DNA of 64,000 nt. Origin: Rhodococcus koreensis (GTDB lineage Bacteria > Actinomycetota > Actinomycetes > Mycobacteriales > Mycobacteriaceae). The stretch covers positions 7,192,001 through 7,256,000 of the forward strand of contig NZ_FNSV01000005.1 in assembly GCF_900105905.1 (NCBI RefSeq), written 5' to 3'. The notes under the pieces were generated by a model. The model worked only from the letters and a program-made list of their open reading frames with translations, was not told where the DNA came from and made no database searches. Below, one piece after another: positions 48,909-57,400 of the stretch. Position 1 is the stretch's first letter. Each line of letters opens with the position of its first letter. A program made the translations under genes and the position numbers.

Positions 48909-50611
48909 CCGTGCGGATCGGCAACTGCTCCGGCTTCTACGGCGACCGCCTGTCGGCGATGCGCGAGATGCTCGAGGGCGGCGAACTCGACTACCTGACC
49001 GGCGACTACCTCGCCGAACTCACCATGCTGATCCTCGGCCGCGACCGCATGAAGGACCCGAACCGTGGCTACGCCAAGACGTTCCTCCGTCAGGCGGAGG
49101 ACTGCCTCGGGCTCGCCCTCGACCGCGGGGTTCGCATCGTCGCGAACGCCGGCGGGCTCAACCCTGCCGGCCTCGCGGACGCATTGCGGGAGGTGAACGA
49201 CAGGCTGGGGTTGCAGGCGAAGATCGCCCACGTCGAAGGCGACGACCTGATCGGCCGGGCCGCCGAACTGGGGCTGGGTAGCCCGCTGACCGCCAACGCC
49301 TACCTCGGGGCGTGGGGCATCGTCGAATGTCTGAACGCCGGCGCCGACGTGGTCGTCACCGGACGGGTCACCGACGCGTCCGTGATCGTGGGCCCGGCCG
49401 CCGCGCACTTCGGCTGGCAGCGAGACGATGTCGATCAGCTCGCCGGCGCCGTGGTCGCGGGACACGTCATCGAGTGCGGCACTCAGGCGACGGGCGGCAA
49501 CTACGCGTTCTTCACCGAGATCGACGACCTCGACCGCCCCGGGTTCCCGATCGCCGAGATCGACTCGGACGGATCGTCCGTCATCACCAAGCATCCCGGC
49601 ACGGGCGGCGCCGTCACCGTCGGCACCGTCACCGCGCAGTTGCTGTACGAGATCACCGGCGGCCGGTACGCCGGACCCGACGTGACCGCGCGGATCGACA
49701 CCGCCGCACTGTCGCAGGACGGCCCCGACCGGGTCCGGATCAGCGGCGTCAGCGGGGAGGCGCCGCCGCCGCAGCTCAAGGTGTCGCTGAACACGCTCGC
49801 CGGCTTCCGCAACGAGGCCGTGTTCGTGCTCACCGGCCTCGACATCGAGGCCAAGGCGGCGCTCGTGAAGCGGCAACTCGAAGGGTGGCTGCCCACCCGG
49901 CCTGCCGAACTCGACTGGTCGCTCGCCCGCACCGACCACCCGGACGCCGACACCGAGGAAGCGGCGAGCGCGCTGCTGCGCTGCGTGGTCCGGGACCCCG
50001 ACGCCAACGCTGTCGGTCGCGGATTCTCTTCCGTCGCAGTCGAAATGGCCCTCGCGAGCTACCCCGGATTCACGCTGACGGCGCCGCCCGGGCAGGGGCA
50101 GCCCTACGGGGTGTTCACCCCCGGCTACGTGTACGCCAAGGAGGTGCCGCACGTCGCGGTGCTGCCGGACGGCACCCGCGTCGACATCGAACCCGCCACC
50201 GACGTCCGGGAACTCGCGGATGTCGACGAGCCCGCGCTCCCGGAGCCGCGGGCGGCGGAACCCACGGTCCGGGTCGCGCTCGGCACCATCGCCGGGGCAC
50301 GTAGCGGCGACAAGGGCGGCAACGCGAACGTCGGTGTGTGGGTGCGCACCGACGAGCAGTGGCGGTGGCTGGTCCACGCATTGACCGTCGACGAGGTGAA
50401 GCGCCTGCTCCCGGAGGCCGCCGATCTCACCGTCACGAGGTACGTGCTGCCGAAACTGCGCGCCGTCAACTTCGTGATCGAGGGAATCCTCGGGCAGGGC
50501 GTCGCGTCCCAGGCCCGGTTCGACCCGCAGGCCAAGGGCCTCGGCGAATGGCTGAGATCCCGGCACCTCGACATACCCAAAGCACTCCTCCCCGAAGGGA
50601 CACCGTTGTGA
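48905..50611 (+). CDS. AtuA-like protein (acyclic terpene utilisation family, DUF1446)
   Basis: A 568-residue cytosolic protein of the AtuA/DUF1446 family. It begins MTVRIGNCSGFYGDRLSAMR and contains LDYLTGDYLAELTMLILGRD, IVANAGGLNPAGLADALREV, ADVVVTGRVTDASVIVGPAA and IECGTQATGGNYAFFTE, all characteristic blocks. The C-terminal part (GTIAGARSGDKGGNANVGVW, about 460-545) is a second, AtuA-associated domain fused in the same chain. The biochemical role is not established, but in Pseudomonas atuA accompanies geranyl-CoA carboxylase genes. It overlaps its neighbours on both sides by four bases. Confidence 0.87.
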   Translation: MTVRIGNCSGFYGDRLSAMREMLEGGELDYLTGDYLAELTMLILGRDRMKDPNRGYAKTFLRQAEDCLGLALDRGVRIVANAGGLNPAGLADALREVNDRLGLQAKIAHVEGDDLIGRAAELGLGSPLTANAYLGAWGIVECLNAGADVVVTGRVTDASVIVGPAAAHFGWQRDDVDQLAGAVVAGHVIECGTQATGGNYAFFTEIDDLDRPGFPIAEIDSDGSSVITKHPGTGGAVTVGTVTAQLLYEITGGRYAGPDVTARIDTAALSQDGPDRVRISGVSGEAPPPQLKVSLNTLAGFRNEAVFVLTGLDIEAKAALVKRQLEGWLPTRPAELDWSLARTDHPDADTEEAASALLRCVVRDPDANAVGRGFSSVAVEMALASYPGFTLTAPPGQGQPYGVFTPGYVYAKEVPHVAVLPDGTRVDIEPATDVRELADVDEPALPEPRAAEPTVRVALGTIAGARSGDKGGNANVGVWVRTDEQWRWLVHALTVDEVKRLLPEAADLTVTRYVLPKLRAVNFVIEGILGQGVASQARFDPQAKGLGEWLRSRHLDIPKALLPEGTPL

Positions 50612-51756
50612 GCGTGTGGGACACACCCGAGCGGCAGGAACTGCGCAAGACGGTGCGCAGCTTCGTCGAACGACAGATACTGCCGCACCTGGACGAGTGG
50701 GAGCGCGACGGTGAACTGCCCCGTACCCTCCACCGGGAGGCCGCCGAACTGGGACTGCTCGGCGCCGGCTTCCCCGAATCCGTCGGCGGCGAGGGCGGCG
50801 ACCTCGTCGACGCGGTGCTGATCTGCGAGGAATTCCACCAGGCGGGTGCGTCGGGCGGTGTGTTCGCTTCCCTGTTCACCTCGGGAATCGCGCTGCCGCA
50901 CCTCGCCACCGCGGGCGATCCGGAGCAGATCGAGAAGTGGGTCCGCCCCACCCTGCGCGGCGAACTCATCGGCTCGCTCGCCATCACCGAACCCGGTGGC
51001 GGTTCCGACGTCGGGCATCTGCGGACCACCGCGGTCCGCGACGGCGACCACTTCGTCGTCAACGGGTCCAAGACGTTCATCACGTCCGCCGTCCGCGCCG
51101 ACTTCGTGGTCACCGCCGTCCGCACCGGCGGCCCTGGCGCGTCCGGGGTCTCCCTTCTCGTGATCGAGAAGGGCACACCCGGATTCGAGGTGGCGCGCAA
51201 ACTCGACAAGATGGGCTGGCGCGCGTCGGACACGGCCGAATTGTCGTTCGTCGACGCACGGGTACCCGCCGCCAACCTGGTCGGCGAGGAGAACAGCGGG
51301 TTCGCGCAGATCGCCCAGGCCTTCCTCACCGAGCGCATCGCCCTCGCCGCGCAGGCCTATGCGAGCGCGCAGCGGTGCCTCGACCTCACGCTGGCGTGGG
51401 TACGCGACCGGGAGACGTTCGGCCGTCCCCTGATCAGCAGGCAGTCGGTGCAGAACACAGTCACCGAGATGGCCCGCCGGACCGACGTCGCCCGCGTCTA
51501 CACCCGGGCGCTGGTGGAGCGCTCGCTCGTGTCGAACGAGGACTTCATCGCCGAGGTCTGCTTCGCGAAGAACACCGCCGTCGAGGCGGGCGAGTGGGTG
51601 GCCAACCAGGCCGTTCAGCTGTTCGGCGGCCTCGGCTACATGCGGGAGAGCGAAGTGGAACGACAGTACCGCGACATGCGCATCCTCGGAATCGGTGGCG
51701 GCACCACCGAGATCCTGACGGGGCTCGCGGCCAAGCGATTGGGGTATCAGTCATGA
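50608..51756 (+). CDS. fadE13: Acyl-CoA dehydrogenase (FadE13-like)
   Basis: A 382-residue flavoprotein starting at GTG 50608 inside the previous stop. AITEPGGGSDVGHLRTTAVR is the FAD/substrate-loop signature, with VNGSKTFITSA and the late QLFGGLGYMRESEVERQYRD. The C-terminal position that carries the catalytic Glu in medium-chain enzymes reads GIGGGTTEI, without Glu. Instead Glu242 in FLTERIALAA matches the base of long-chain and isovaleryl-CoA dehydrogenases. That placement fits oxidation of a branched acyl-CoA. The symbol is by remembered synteny with Rv0975c. Confidence 0.85.
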   Translation: MSVWDTPERQELRKTVRSFVERQILPHLDEWERDGELPRTLHREAAELGLLGAGFPESVGGEGGDLVDAVLICEEFHQAGASGGVFASLFTSGIALPHLATAGDPEQIEKWVRPTLRGELIGSLAITEPGGGSDVGHLRTTAVRDGDHFVVNGSKTFITSAVRADFVVTAVRTGGPGASGVSLLVIEKGTPGFEVARKLDKMGWRASDTAELSFVDARVPAANLVGEENSGFAQIAQAFLTERIALAAQAYASAQRCLDLTLAWVRDRETFGRPLISRQSVQNTVTEMARRTDVARVYTRALVERSLVSNEDFIAEVCFAKNTAVEAGEWVANQAVQLFGGLGYMRESEVERQYRDMRILGIGGGTTEILTGLAAKRLGYQS

Positions 51757-53351
51757 CCACGTTGAAATCCGCCCTGGACACCGGTTCCGAGGAGTACGCC
51801 GCCGCCGCGAACGCGATGACGGAAAAACTCGCCGAGATCGAGACCGAGCACGCCAAGGCGCTCGCGGGCGGCGGCGAGAAATACACCGAGCGGCACAAGA
51901 AGCGCGGCAAACTCCTCGCCCGAGAGCGCATCGAACTGCTCCTCGACCCGGACTCGCCGTTCCTCGAACTGTGCCCGCTCGCGGCGTGGGGCAGCGACTT
52001 CCCGGTCGGCGCCAGCACCGTGGTGGGCATCGGCGTCGTGGAAGGCGTCGAATGCCTGATCGTCGCCAACGACCCGACGGTCCGCGGCGGAACCAGCAAC
52101 CCGTGGACGCTGCGGAAGGGATTCCGCGCCAACGACATCGCCCGGCAGAACCGGCTCCCCGTCATCTCCCTCGTGGAATCCGGCGGCGCCGACCTTCCCA
52201 CGCAGAAGGAAGTGTTCATACCCGGTGGGCGCATGTTCCGCGACCTCACCCAGCTGTCCGCGGCGGGTATCCCGACCATCGCCCTCGTCTTCGGCAACTC
52301 GACCGCCGGCGGCGCGTACATCCCCGGCATGTCTGATCACGTCGTCATGATCAAGGAACGGTCCAAGGTGTTCCTCGCCGGGCCGCCGCTGGTCAAGATG
52401 GCCACCGGTGAGGAATCCGACGACGAAACCCTCGGCGGCGCCGAGATGCACGCCCGCAAGTCCGGTCTCGCCGACTACTTCGCCGTCGACGAGCAGGACG
52501 CCATCCGGATCGGCCGCAGCATCGTCAAACGCCTGAACTGGAAGAAGCAGGGCCCGGCGCCGCGCGCGGAGGTGATCGAGCCGCTCGAGGATCCCGAGGA
52601 ACTGCTCGGCATCGTCCCCGCCGACCTCAAGATCCCGTTCGACCCCCGCGAGGTCATCGCCCGCATCGTCGACGGCTCCGACTTCGACGAGTTCAAGCCG
52701 ATGTACGGATCGTCCCTCGTCACCGGCTGGGCCGAACTGCACGGATATCCGGTGGGCATCCTCGCCAACGCGCGCGGCGTGCTGTTCAGCGAGGAATCGC
52801 AGAAGGCCACCCAGTTCATCCAGCTCGCCAACCGCTCGAACACCCCACTGTTGTTCCTGCACAACACGACCGGCTACATGGTCGGCAAGGAGTACGAGGA
52901 AGGCGGGATGATCAAGCACGGGTCGATGATGATCAACGCCGTCTCCAACTCCACCGTCCCGCACATCTCGATCCTGCTCGGCGCGTCCTACGGCGCCGGC
53001 CACTACGGCATGTGCGGACGCGCATTCGACCCCCGATTCCTGTTCGCCTGGCCGAGTTCCAAATCCGCCGTCATGGGCGGCGCGCAGCTGGCCGGCGTCA
53101 TCTCCATCGTCAGCCGGGCCTCCGCCGAGGCGCGGGGGCAGGCGTTCGACGAAGAAGCCGACGCCGGGATGCGCGCCATGATCGAGAACCAGATCGAGGC
53201 CGAGTCCGTGCCGATGTTCCTGTCCGGTCGCCTCTACGACGACGGCGTCATCGACCCGCGCGACACCCGCACCGTGGTGGGAATGTGCCTGTCGGCCATT
53301 GCCAACGCCCCGATCGAAGGCGCCGAGAACTTCGGCGTCTTCCGGATGTGA
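51753..53351 (+). CDS. accD2: Acyl-CoA carboxylase beta subunit (carboxyltransferase, AccD2-like)
   Basis: A 532-residue carboxyltransferase with two crotonase-like domains. The acyl-CoA oxyanion region is FGNSTAGGAYIPGMSDH, and the second domain has GASYGAGHYGMCGRAFDPRF and SKSAVMGGAQLAGV. These are of the methylcrotonyl/geranyl-CoA carboxylase type rather than propionyl/acetyl type. It transfers carboxylate from biotin on the next gene's product to an enoyl-CoA. It overlaps fadE13 (ATGA) and precedes the alpha subunit gene by 8 bases. The substrate is not proven. Confidence 0.88.
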   Translation: MTTLKSALDTGSEEYAAAANAMTEKLAEIETEHAKALAGGGEKYTERHKKRGKLLARERIELLLDPDSPFLELCPLAAWGSDFPVGASTVVGIGVVEGVECLIVANDPTVRGGTSNPWTLRKGFRANDIARQNRLPVISLVESGGADLPTQKEVFIPGGRMFRDLTQLSAAGIPTIALVFGNSTAGGAYIPGMSDHVVMIKERSKVFLAGPPLVKMATGEESDDETLGGAEMHARKSGLADYFAVDEQDAIRIGRSIVKRLNWKKQGPAPRAEVIEPLEDPEELLGIVPADLKIPFDPREVIARIVDGSDFDEFKPMYGSSLVTGWAELHGYPVGILANARGVLFSEESQKATQFIQLANRSNTPLLFLHNTTGYMVGKEYEEGGMIKHGSMMINAVSNSTVPHISILLGASYGAGHYGMCGRAFDPRFLFAWPSSKSAVMGGAQLAGVISIVSRASAEARGQAFDEEADAGMRAMIENQIEAESVPMFLSGRLYDDGVIDPRDTRTVVGMCLSAIANAPIEGAENFGVFRM

Positions 53352-53359
53352 GGCACGAC

Positions 53360-55354
53360 ATGATCCAGTCCGTACTGGTTGCCAACCGCGGCGAGATCGC
53401 CCGCCGCATCTTCGCCACCTGCCGCCGCTCAGGCATCGGGACCGTCGCCGTGTTCTCGGACGCCGACGCACTCAGCCCGCACGTCACCGAGGCCGACGCC
53501 GCGGTCCGTTTGCCGGGCAACAGTCCAGCCGACACCTACCTGCGCGGTGACCTCGTCATCGAGGCAGCGCTCCTCGCCGGTGCCGACGCCATCCACCCCG
53601 GCTACGGGTTCCTGTCCGAGAACGCGGAATTCGCGCGCGCCGTCCACGATGCGGGGCTGACGTGGATCGGACCGCCCGCGCCCGCCATCGAGATGATGGG
53701 TTCCAAGGTCGAGTCCAAGAAGTTGATGGCCGCCGCGGGGGTCCCGGTGCTGGCCGAACTCGATCCGGACGCCGTCACCGAAGCCGATCTGCCGGTGCTC
53801 GTCAAGGCGTCCGCCGGCGGCGGCGGACGTGGCATGCGCGTGGTGCGTGAACTCGCGGACCTTCCGGAACAGCTGGAAGGCGCGCGGCGCGAAGCGCAAT
53901 CGGCGTTCGGCGACCCGACCGTGTTCTGCGAGCGCTACCTCGAGACGGGCAGGCACATCGAGGTCCAGGTGATGGCCGACCGGCACGGAACCGTGTGGGC
54001 GGTGGGGGAGCGTGAGTGCTCCATCCAGCGCCGGCACCAGAAGGTGGTGGAGGAGGCGCCGTCGCCGCTGGTCGAGGCCGTCCCCGGAATGCGTGAGCGG
54101 CTGTTCGAGGCCGCCCGGCTCGCGGCGAAGGCCATCGACTACGAGGGGGCGGGGACGGTCGAGTTCCTGGCGACCGGACGAGCGGACACCGACGGTGGGG
54201 ACTTCTTCTTTCTGGAGATGAACACCCGCCTGCAGGTGGAGCACCCGGTCACCGAATGCACCACCGGTCTCGACCTGGTGGACCTGCAACTGGAGGTGGC
54301 GTCGGGTCTGGCACTCGACGCGGATTCGCCCGCCGTGTCCGGCCATTCCATCGAGGTCCGGCTGTACGCCGAGGACCCCGCGCAGAACTGGCAGCCGCAG
54401 AGCGGGCCGGTCCACCGCCTGGCGCTACCCGGCACCGCGGTCGAATTCGACGTTCTCCGCACGCCGGGCATCCGCCTCGACTCCGGGGTGGTCGACGGGT
54501 CCACCGTCGGCGTGCACTACGACCCGATGCTCGCGAAGGTCATCTCGTTCGCGCCCACCCGGACGCAGGCAGCGACCCGGCTGGCGACGGCACTGGGCCG
54601 CACGCAGATCCACGGTCTGCGCACCAACCGCGACCTCCTGGTCAACGTGCTCCGCCACCCGGCGTTCCTCGCGGGCGACACGGACACCGCCTTCTTCGAC
54701 ACCCACGGACTGGACGTGCTGGCGCAGCCACTGGCGTCGGTGGAGACCGAGCGACTGTCGGCGCTGGCCGCCGCCCTCGCCGACGCCGCGCACAACCGTG
54801 ACGTCGCGACGGTCGACTCGACGCTCCCCAGTGGGTGGCGGAACCTGGCGTCCGCGCCGCAGTCAAAGACGTTCACCGGTACCGGCGGCGACGTCGAGAT
54901 CCGGTACCTGCTCACCCGGTACGGGCTGAAGGCGGAGGGTTTCGACGACGTCTCACTCGTGTCCGCGACGGCACGGCACGTCGCACTCGACGCGGCGGGG
55001 CTGCGCCGCTCGTTCGAGGTGTCCCGGTACGGGGACGACGTCTTCGTCGATTCCGCGCTGGGCCCGGTGAGCCTGCACGCCGCACCGCGATTCACCGATC
55101 CGAGTGCCGTCGTCGCCGAGGGGTCGCTGCTCGCGCCGATGCCGGGTTCCGTGATCCGCGTCGGCGCGGCGGTCGGTGATGCGGTGACCGCCGGTCAGCC
55201 GATCGTGTGGCTCGAGGCGATGAAGATGGAACACACGATCAAGGCGCCGGCGTCCGGTGTCCTCACCGAACTTTCCGTGACCGTCGGCACGCAGGTCGAC
55301 GTGGGAACAGTCCTGGCAGTAGTCGAAGCAGCGCACGCTGAAGGAGAATCATGA
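53360..55354 (+). CDS. accA2: Acyl-CoA carboxylase alpha subunit (biotin carboxylase + BCCP, AccA2-like)
   Basis: A 664-residue protein. The biotin carboxylase domain (1-445) has ATP-grasp motifs VLVKASAGGGGRGMRVVREL, ECSIQRRHQKVVEEAPSP and FLEMNTRLQVEHPVTE. A middle BT-like domain (about 470-590) is followed by the biotinyl domain with EAMKMEH, biotin-carrying Lys622. It carboxylates biotin with ATP and bicarbonate for the AccD2-like partner. The architecture equals MCC/GCC alpha chains. ATG 53360 follows the accD2 stop by 8 bases; the end overlaps the next ATG. Confidence 0.9.
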   Translation: MIQSVLVANRGEIARRIFATCRRSGIGTVAVFSDADALSPHVTEADAAVRLPGNSPADTYLRGDLVIEAALLAGADAIHPGYGFLSENAEFARAVHDAGLTWIGPPAPAIEMMGSKVESKKLMAAAGVPVLAELDPDAVTEADLPVLVKASAGGGGRGMRVVRELADLPEQLEGARREAQSAFGDPTVFCERYLETGRHIEVQVMADRHGTVWAVGERECSIQRRHQKVVEEAPSPLVEAVPGMRERLFEAARLAAKAIDYEGAGTVEFLATGRADTDGGDFFFLEMNTRLQVEHPVTECTTGLDLVDLQLEVASGLALDADSPAVSGHSIEVRLYAEDPAQNWQPQSGPVHRLALPGTAVEFDVLRTPGIRLDSGVVDGSTVGVHYDPMLAKVISFAPTRTQAATRLATALGRTQIHGLRTNRDLLVNVLRHPAFLAGDTDTAFFDTHGLDVLAQPLASVETERLSALAAALADAAHNRDVATVDSTLPSGWRNLASAPQSKTFTGTGGDVEIRYLLTRYGLKAEGFDDVSLVSATARHVALDAAGLRRSFEVSRYGDDVFVDSALGPVSLHAAPRFTDPSAVVAEGSLLAPMPGSVIRVGAAVGDAVTAGQPIVWLEAMKMEHTIKAPASGVLTELSVTVGTQVDVGTVLAVVEAAHAEGES

Positions 55355-56541
55355 GCTTCATCGAGACAGAAGAACAGAAGGAACTCCGCGCGTCCGTGTC
55401 GAGGCTCGGGGAGCGCTTCAACTACGTCGACTACGTGCTTCCGCGGGCGCGGCGCGGCGAACCGCTCACCGAATTATGGAACGAGGCGGGCAAACTCGGC
55501 TTCCTCGGCGTCAACCTCCCCGAGGAGTACGGAGGCGGCGGCGCGGGTATCTACGAATTGGCGCTCGTCCAGGAAGAACTCGCCGCCCACGGCGCCGGAC
55601 TCCTGCTGGTGGTCGTCTCGCCCGCCATCTGCGGCACGATCATCGGCAAGTACGGCACGGCGGACCAGAAGCAGAAGTGGCTCCCCGGACTCGCCGACGG
55701 CTCGAAGATCATGGCGTTCGGCATCACCGAGGCCGACGCGGGGTCGAACTCGCATCAGATCACGACCACTGCGCGGCGGGACCGGTCGAGCGGAGCGAGG
55801 GGTGATGGTGACGGCGAGGATTGGCTGCTGTCGGGGAACAAGATCTATATCTCCGGGGTCGACCAGGCGGACGCCGTCCTGATCGTCGCGCGGACCGAGG
55901 ACTCGAAGACCGGCAAGCTGAAGCCTGCGCTGTTCATCGTCCCCACCGACGCCGAGAACTTCGTGAAGACGCCGATGGAGATGGACATCGTCGAGCCCGA
56001 CCACCAGTTCATGCTGTTCCTCGACGACGTCCGGTTGCCCGCCGACGCGCTCGTCGGCGAGGCCGACGCGGCCCTGATGCAGCTGTTCGCGGGACTCAAC
56101 CCCGAACGCATCCTCGGCGCGTCGATGGCGATCGGCATGGGCCGCTACGCGCTGGACGCCGCGGTCCGGTTCGCGAAGGAACGCACGGTGTGGAAGGAGC
56201 CGATCGGCACACACCAGGGCATCTCGCATCCGCTGGCGCAGATCAAGATCGAACTCGAACTCGCCAAGCTGATGATGCAGAAGGCCGCCGTCCTCTACGA
56301 CAGCGGCGACGACTTCGGCGCCGCCGAGGCCGCCAACATGGCCAAGTACGCCGCCGCCGAGGCCAGCATCAAGGCGCTCGACCAGGCCGTCCAGACTCAC
56401 GGCGGCGCGGGCCTGACCAAGGAATACGGTCTCGCGGCGATGCTCGGCGCGGCCCGCATCGGCCGCGTCGCGCCGGTGAGCAGGGAAATGGTCCTCAACT
56501 TCGTCGCCCAGCACTCGCTCGGGCTGCCGAAGTCGTACTGA
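55351..56541 (+). CDS. fadE12: Acyl-CoA dehydrogenase (FadE12-like) with a short inserted loop
   Basis: A 396-residue acyl-CoA dehydrogenase. FGITEADAGSNSHQITTTAR and WLLSGNKIYISGVDQADAVL are the FAD-binding strands. Between them lies a hydrophilic insert, RDRSSGARGDGDGEDW, about ten residues longer than expected at this turn. The C-terminal catalytic Glu site is not conserved (RIGRVAPVSREM). Glu252 in GLNPERILGAS is the likely base, as in isovaleryl-CoA-type enzymes. THGGAGLTKEYGLAAMLGAA is the substrate-end motif. Start and stop both overlap neighbours. The symbol is from remembered synteny with Rv0972c. Confidence 0.85.
   Translation: MSFIETEEQKELRASVSRLGERFNYVDYVLPRARRGEPLTELWNEAGKLGFLGVNLPEEYGGGGAGIYELALVQEELAAHGAGLLLVVVSPAICGTIIGKYGTADQKQKWLPGLADGSKIMAFGITEADAGSNSHQITTTARRDRSSGARGDGDGEDWLLSGNKIYISGVDQADAVLIVARTEDSKTGKLKPALFIVPTDAENFVKTPMEMDIVEPDHQFMLFLDDVRLPADALVGEADAALMQLFAGLNPERILGASMAIGMGRYALDAAVRFAKERTVWKEPIGTHQGISHPLAQIKIELELAKLMMQKAAVLYDSGDDFGAAEAANMAKYAAAEASIKALDQAVQTHGGAGLTKEYGLAAMLGAARIGRVAPVSREMVLNFVAQHSLGLPKSY
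55776..55822 (+). repeat. Small in-frame insertion within the acyl-CoA dehydrogenase gene
   Basis: GGACCGGTCGAGCGGAGCGA and the following bases to about 55822 encode the extra hydrophilic loop RDRSSGARGDGDGE. The GGTCGAGCGGAGCGAG core looks like a GC-rich repeat unit, not typical dehydrogenase coding sequence. No second copy is evident in this window. Confidence 0.35.
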
Positions 56542-57341
56542 TGTCGAACGGACAGCACATGACCGACGTGGAAGCCGACCGGTACGTCCGGTACGAGGTG
56601 AATCGAGGGTTCGCCACCCTCACCCTCGACTCGCCCCACAACAGGAACGCGATCTCCGGCAGGCTCGTGGACGAGCTGCTGCAGGGATTGCGGGACGCCG
56701 CCGCGGACATCGACGTCCGCGGCGTCGTCCTCACCCACACCGGTGGCACGTTCTGCGCCGGGGCGGATCTGAGCGAGACGTCCGGCGACGTCGGCTCGCG
56801 CACCCGGCAGATGGCCGAACTGCTGCGCGCCATCGTGGAGCTGCCGAAACCGGTGATCGCCCGGATCGACGGTCACGTCCGGGCCGGGGGCATGGGGCTG
56901 GTCGGGGCGTGCGACCTCGCCGTCGCCGGCCCGCGCAGCACGTTCGCGCTCACCGAGGTCCGGCTCGGGCTCGCCGCGTCGATCATCTCGCTGACCGTGC
57001 TGCCCCGCATCGATTCGCGCGCCGCGAGCCGCTACCTGCTCACGGGCGAGAAGTTCGGCGCCCACGAGGCGGAGGCGATCGGGCTGATCAGCGAGTCCGC
57101 CGAGGACCCGGAGGACACCGTCGAGGAATTGCTGGACCAGTTACGGCAGGCGTCGCCGCAGGGTCTGGCCGAATCGAAGACGTTGACCACCCGCGGTGTG
57201 CTCGCCGACTTCGACCGCTACACCGACGAGCTGACCGCCCAGTCGGCGAGGCTGTTCGAATCCGAGGAGGCGCGGGAAGGCATGATGGCGTTTCTGCAGA
57301 AGCGGCCGCCGAGATGGGCCTCCGGCCCTGTGCGTGGTTGA
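56541..57341 (+). CDS. echA7: Enoyl-CoA hydratase, methylglutaconyl/isohexenylglutaconyl-type (EchA7-like)
   Basis: A 266-residue crotonase. FCAGADLSE and RAGGMGLVGACDLA form the oxyanion region. The first catalytic Glu of classical hydratases is Gly here (GGMGLVGACD); the second, in FALTEVRLGL, is kept. From memory this Gly/Glu pattern is characteristic of AtuE/LiuC-type hydratases, which act on 3-methylglutaconyl- or isohexenylglutaconyl-CoA, the products of MCC/GCC carboxylation. It follows fadE12 with a 1-base overlap. The last three residues and stop codon come from a palindromic repeat at 57330-57382, so the native C-terminus may have been altered. Confidence 0.86.
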   Translation: MSNGQHMTDVEADRYVRYEVNRGFATLTLDSPHNRNAISGRLVDELLQGLRDAAADIDVRGVVLTHTGGTFCAGADLSETSGDVGSRTRQMAELLRAIVELPKPVIARIDGHVRAGGMGLVGACDLAVAGPRSTFALTEVRLGLAASIISLTVLPRIDSRAASRYLLTGEKFGAHEAEAIGLISESAEDPEDTVEELLDQLRQASPQGLAESKTLTTRGVLADFDRYTDELTAQSARLFESEEAREGMMAFLQKRPPRWASGPVRG

Positions 57342-57382
57342 CGAGTCTCTGGACTCGTCAACCACTCACGGGCGCGCAGCGC
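57330..57382. repeat. Dispersed palindromic repeat, copy 2, overlapping the echA7 stop
   Basis: GTGCGTGGTTGACGAGTC (57330-57347) and GACTCGTCAACCACTCAC (57352-57369) are near-perfect arms, followed by GGGCGCGCAGCGC. On the minus strand this matches copy 1 (24550-24602) through flank, left arm and centre. The TGA at 57339-57341 inside the left arm ends the crotonase gene. RNA from it would fold into an 17-18-bp stem and may also act as a terminator. Confidence 0.8.
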
Positions 57383-57400
57383 GACGAGAGGAAGTGACAC

